From: Pseudomonadota bacterium
GTDB taxonomy: Bacteria > Myxococcota_A > UBA9042
NCBI GenBank assembly: GCA_005792545.1
Contig: SXRM01000235.1
Span: forward strand, 1 to 34,077
Reading direction: 5' to 3'
Length of the DNA stretch: 34,077 nt
In this document: positions 31,818-34,077 of the stretch, piece by piece
Numbering within the stretch: the first letter of the stretch is position 1
Layout of the letters: every line of letters starts with the position of its first letter
Made by a program: the position numbers and the translations under genes
The notes under the pieces: model-generated
What the model was told of the DNA's origin: nothing
Seen by the model: only the letters and a program-made list of their open reading frames with translations
Database searches by the model: none

Positions 31818-33136
31818 ATCCGTTGCAGGCATCGCTCGACACCGCCGAGGCTGCGGTCGCCGAGCTCAAGAAACTGGGAGCCCAAGACGCGCTGGTGCGC
31901 TATCGGTCGGCGCGCGGCGTGCAGTGCCAGGTCCGCGATGGGCGTATGGAGAAGCTGCAGGAGTCGGTGACGGCCGAGCTGACCGTGCACGTGTACGCCG
32001 ACGGTCGCTACGCCGCACACACCACCAATGACCTGCGCAAGGCAGAACTGGCGTCGTTTTTGGCCGATGCGGTCAAGCTGACCAGGATGCTGGACCCCGA
32101 TCCGGCGCGCAGCTTGCCGCCAAAGGAACTGGTGCTGCAAAAGCCGACGGAGCTTGGGCTGTTCGACCCGGCGTACGCCAAGATCGACACCGACGCGCGC
32201 AAGCGCTTGGCGCAAACCGCCGAAGCTGCGGGCAAAACGGACAAGCGGGTGGTGTCGGCGACGGCGGATTTTTCGGACGAGCACGGGACCACGGCGCTGG
32301 TCGGCAGCAACGGTACCCACGGCGCGCAGCGCGACACCTGGTACTCGCTGTCAGCCGAGGTCACGGTCGCTGAAGGCGACAAGCGGCCGGAGGACTGGTG
32401 GGTGTCGACCTCGCGGTCGGTCAAGGGCCTGGGCGACGCCGAAGCGGTCGGCAAGCAAGCGATGCAGCGCGCGCTCGACCGTGTGGGCGCCGCCAAGCTC
32501 AAGAGCGCCGAGACGACGCTGGTCATCGAAAACCGCTCAGCCGGTCGGCTGCTGTCGTACTGGCTGCAGGCGCTGTTTGGTGCCAACTTGCAACAGAAAC
32601 GCTCGTTCTTGGACGGCATGGTCGGCAAGCAAGTGGGGCCGGCCAAGCTGTTTCAGCTGGACGACAACCCGGCGCTGGTCGGCGGCCTGGGCTCGCGCAG
32701 CTTTGACCGCGAAGGGCTGGTGGCAAAGCCGTTGCCGATCGTCGATGCCGACGGCGTGCTGCGCAACTACTTTATCGACTGGTACAACGCCCAAAGGCTC
32801 AAGGTCCAGCCGACGACGGGCAGCTGGTCCAATCTGGTGCTCAACCCGGGCAGCGAGCCGCTCGACAAGCTGCTGGCCGGCGTCGACACCGGCATCCTGG
32901 TCACGTCGTTCATCGGCGGCAACAGCAACAGCTTGACCGGCGACTTTTCGCTCGGCATCCAGGGTCGCGTCATCGACAAGGGCAAGCTCGGCGCGCCGGT
33001 CGGCGAGATGAACCTGTCGGGCAACCACAAGACCTTCTGGAACAAGCTGGCCGCCGTCGGCAACGACCCCTACCTGTACAGCTCGCTGCGCGTACCCAGC
33101 CTGCGTTTTGACGGCACAGCGGTCAGCGGGGCATAG
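31814..33136 (+). CDS. tldE: TldE/PmbA family protein, partner of TldD
   Basis: A 440-residue PmbA/TldE protein. GTG 31814 overlaps the tldD TGA and has GGAGGT 5 bases upstream, so both strong initiation and coupling are likely. It has the family fold marks (SLSAEVTV, SWSNLVLNPGS, GNSNSLTGDFSLGIQG, PVGEMNLSGNH) and lacks the HExxxH of TldD, as TldE proteins do. No signal peptide is seen, unlike its partner. Ends with TAG at 33134-33136, 9 bases before repeat copy E. Confidence 0.92.
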   Translation: MNPLQASLDTAEAAVAELKKLGAQDALVRYRSARGVQCQVRDGRMEKLQESVTAELTVHVYADGRYAAHTTNDLRKAELASFLADAVKLTRMLDPDPARSLPPKELVLQKPTELGLFDPAYAKIDTDARKRLAQTAEAAGKTDKRVVSATADFSDEHGTTALVGSNGTHGAQRDTWYSLSAEVTVAEGDKRPEDWWVSTSRSVKGLGDAEAVGKQAMQRALDRVGAAKLKSAETTLVIENRSAGRLLSYWLQALFGANLQQKRSFLDGMVGKQVGPAKLFQLDDNPALVGGLGSRSFDREGLVAKPLPIVDADGVLRNYFIDWYNAQRLKVQPTTGSWSNLVLNPGSEPLDKLLAGVDTGILVTSFIGGNSNSLTGDFSLGIQGRVIDKGKLGAPVGEMNLSGNHKTFWNKLAAVGNDPYLYSSLRVPSLRFDGTAVSGA

Positions 33137-33145
33137 CAAACACAG

Positions 33146-33163
33146 AGGGGGGCTTTATTCAGA
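33146..33163 (+). repeat. Dispersed repeat copy E (G-block type)
   Basis: AGGGGGGCTTTATTCAGA, one change from copy A. It lies between tldE and the converging gene ending at 33229. Downstream it shares TTCAGACGCATG and an AT-rich run with B2; CGCAT-GAAATTA-ATGTG (33164-33180) can form a 5-bp stem with one G-U. Confidence 0.8.
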
Positions 33164-33228
33164 CGCATGAAATTAATGTGTTTTTGATCAGAGCAACCCT
33201 GGCGCTGCGGTCCCGCGGTCCTGCGACC

Positions 33229-33918
33229 CTACGGCAGTCCGCACGCCGCAGCCCACAGCGCGCCCAAGTCCAGGGCCCCGGCCGGCAGCGCGCAGCTGGC
33301 GTCTTTGTAGTGCTCGGTGGCGATAACTTTGCCGCGACGCAGCCACTGCACCGCGATCGACGTCGCGCTGGTGCAGCCGCCGGCCTGGTTGGCGCGCAAG
33401 TAGTCCAGCAACGCATCCATGCGCGGCAAGTCCGCGGGCCCGAGGCTTGCTGCGTTGCACGCCCGACCGGCACCCAAGCCAAAGGGGTCGCCGGTAGAGA
33501 CGGTGTCGACGACTGAAAAGCGCTTACCTGCAGCCTCATAGCGCAAGTCGCCGCCAAAGTGACCAAAACAGCCGGCGTGCACGAAGCGCAGCACCAGCTC
33601 GTCGCCGTCCCGCAGCCGCGCCGTTGCGATCTGGCCGGTATCGGTCGCGGCACCGTCGTCAAATACGGCCGGATCCACGCTGAGCGCGCCCGCCCAGGAA
33701 CCGCCGCGCTTTTGCCGCAGCCAGCGCTCCAGGGCCTGCAGCCAGCCGCCAACGGGCGTCGCAGTCTGGCTAGCCTGACCCACCGCAGTCGGCCTGTTGA
33801 ACGGCACAGCGGGTGCCGGCCGTTCGCGAACGCGATGCAGCGGTTCAACGGCACTGGTGGGTAGCGCCAGCAGATGCACCGATGCGAGGGCGAAGCAAAT
33901 CAAACGCGCGGGACCCAT
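33229..33918 (-). CDS. Exported protein of unknown function
   Basis: A 229-residue protein with a Sec-type signal (MGPARLICFALASVHLLALPTSA). The mature part is beta-rich with isolated Cys (HAGCFGHFGG, ACNAAS, QAGGCTSAT, ASCALP, AACGLP) and includes DELVLRFVHAG. I do not recognise the family. Its 3' end converges on tldE over repeat copy E. Nothing notable lies in the 60 bases upstream before the partial gene. Confidence 0.7.
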   Translation of the reverse strand: MGPARLICFALASVHLLALPTSAVEPLHRVRERPAPAVPFNRPTAVGQASQTATPVGGWLQALERWLRQKRGGSWAGALSVDPAVFDDGAATDTGQIATARLRDGDELVLRFVHAGCFGHFGGDLRYEAAGKRFSVVDTVSTGDPFGLGAGRACNAASLGPADLPRMDALLDYLRANQAGGCTSATSIAVQWLRRGKVIATEHYKDASCALPAGALDLGALWAAACGLP

Positions 33919-33978
33919 GGCATTCCAATATGCCGGCTTGCTCCGGCGGTCTTTGGACGCCCACGGCTAATCAACGGT

Positions 33979-34077
33979 CTAGATTTCGTCGAGCGTCCGC
34001 GGCCAGCTATCCTTGAGCAACTGCGACAGCGCGCGATCGGCCAACAGCCGACCACCGGTCTGGCAGCGCGCGCAAAA
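33979..34077 (-). CDS. C-terminal tail of a gene running off the right edge (possible Fpg/Nei DNA glycosylase)
   Basis: A minus-strand frame enters from the right edge and ends at TAG (33981-33979). The visible end is CARCQTGG followed by RLLADRALSQLLKDSWPR and TLDEI. CxxCQ is the closing half of the Fpg/Nei zinc finger, and I recall a similar LADR-LSxLLK-DWPRT end in some family members. With 32 residues the family call is tentative. Confidence 0.45.
   Translation of the reverse strand, partial: FCARCQTGGRLLADRALSQLLKDSWPRTLDEI

Overview
The window is GC-rich DNA, densely coded on both strands. It most likely comes from a deltaproteobacterial-grade organism (Myxococcota or a relative such as Bradymonadota). 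The evidence is the large number of cysteine-rich lipoproteins (MopE-type, DUF4215, lamin-tail and thrombospondin-type-3 repeats), a MYXO-CTERM-like C-terminus, a pilin-like protein of the type seen in these bacteria, a GAF/HD-GYP protein with the long insertion I recall from this group, and a kinase operon full of membrane-anchored genes. This placement rests on family recognition, not on a search.

Layout. 1-5.8 kb: the tail of a possible upstream gene, a GAF-HD-GYP signalling protein, a MopE-repeat lipoprotein with a choice-of-anchor-L-like domain, a converging kal-kce pair (lysine fermentation steps) and a hypothetical gene. 5.9-12.4 kb: a minus-strand block of surface proteins: a four-copy lamin-tail lipoprotein, then an 843-residue cysteine-rich lipoprotein coupled to a pilin-like protein. 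12.4-17.4 kb: a small lipoprotein, converging on a two-gene unit (M13 metallopeptidase, then a putative glycoside hydrolase/deacetylase-fold lipoprotein). 17.5-18.8 kb: a REP-associated-type tyrosine transposase (RAYT-like) bracketed by inverted copies of a short repeat that occurs eight times in the window. 18.8-27.1 kb: a plus-strand run. Its last seven genes (20452-27116) overlap or lie only a few bases apart: thioredoxin-like protein, membrane protein, 85-residue Cys protein, degenerate PP2C-like protein, Ser/Thr kinase, VKOR-thioredoxin fusion and a Cys-rich anchored protein with an OmpA-like tail. 27.1-30.1 kb: a minus-strand pair, a VanY-like peptidase with TSP3 repeats and a MYXO-CTERM-like tail, coupled to a lipoprotein. 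30.3-33.1 kb: tldD-tldE, with a Tat-like signal on TldD. 33.2 kb to the end: an exported hypothetical protein and the tail of a gene with a CxxCQ zinc-finger-like end.

Two points stand out. First, the eight copies of a 16-28 base element share the core TTTGTTCAGA, occur with two different 5' blocks, and lie mostly between genes close to a RAYT-like gene. This looks like a REP/RAYT system with an unfamiliar repeat. Second, the 20452-27116 operon joins disulfide chemistry (TlpA-like thioredoxin, VKOR-DsbA fusion) to a kinase and an apparent pseudophosphatase, in a region crowded with cysteine-rich surface proteins. I infer a regulated envelope thiol-oxidation system.
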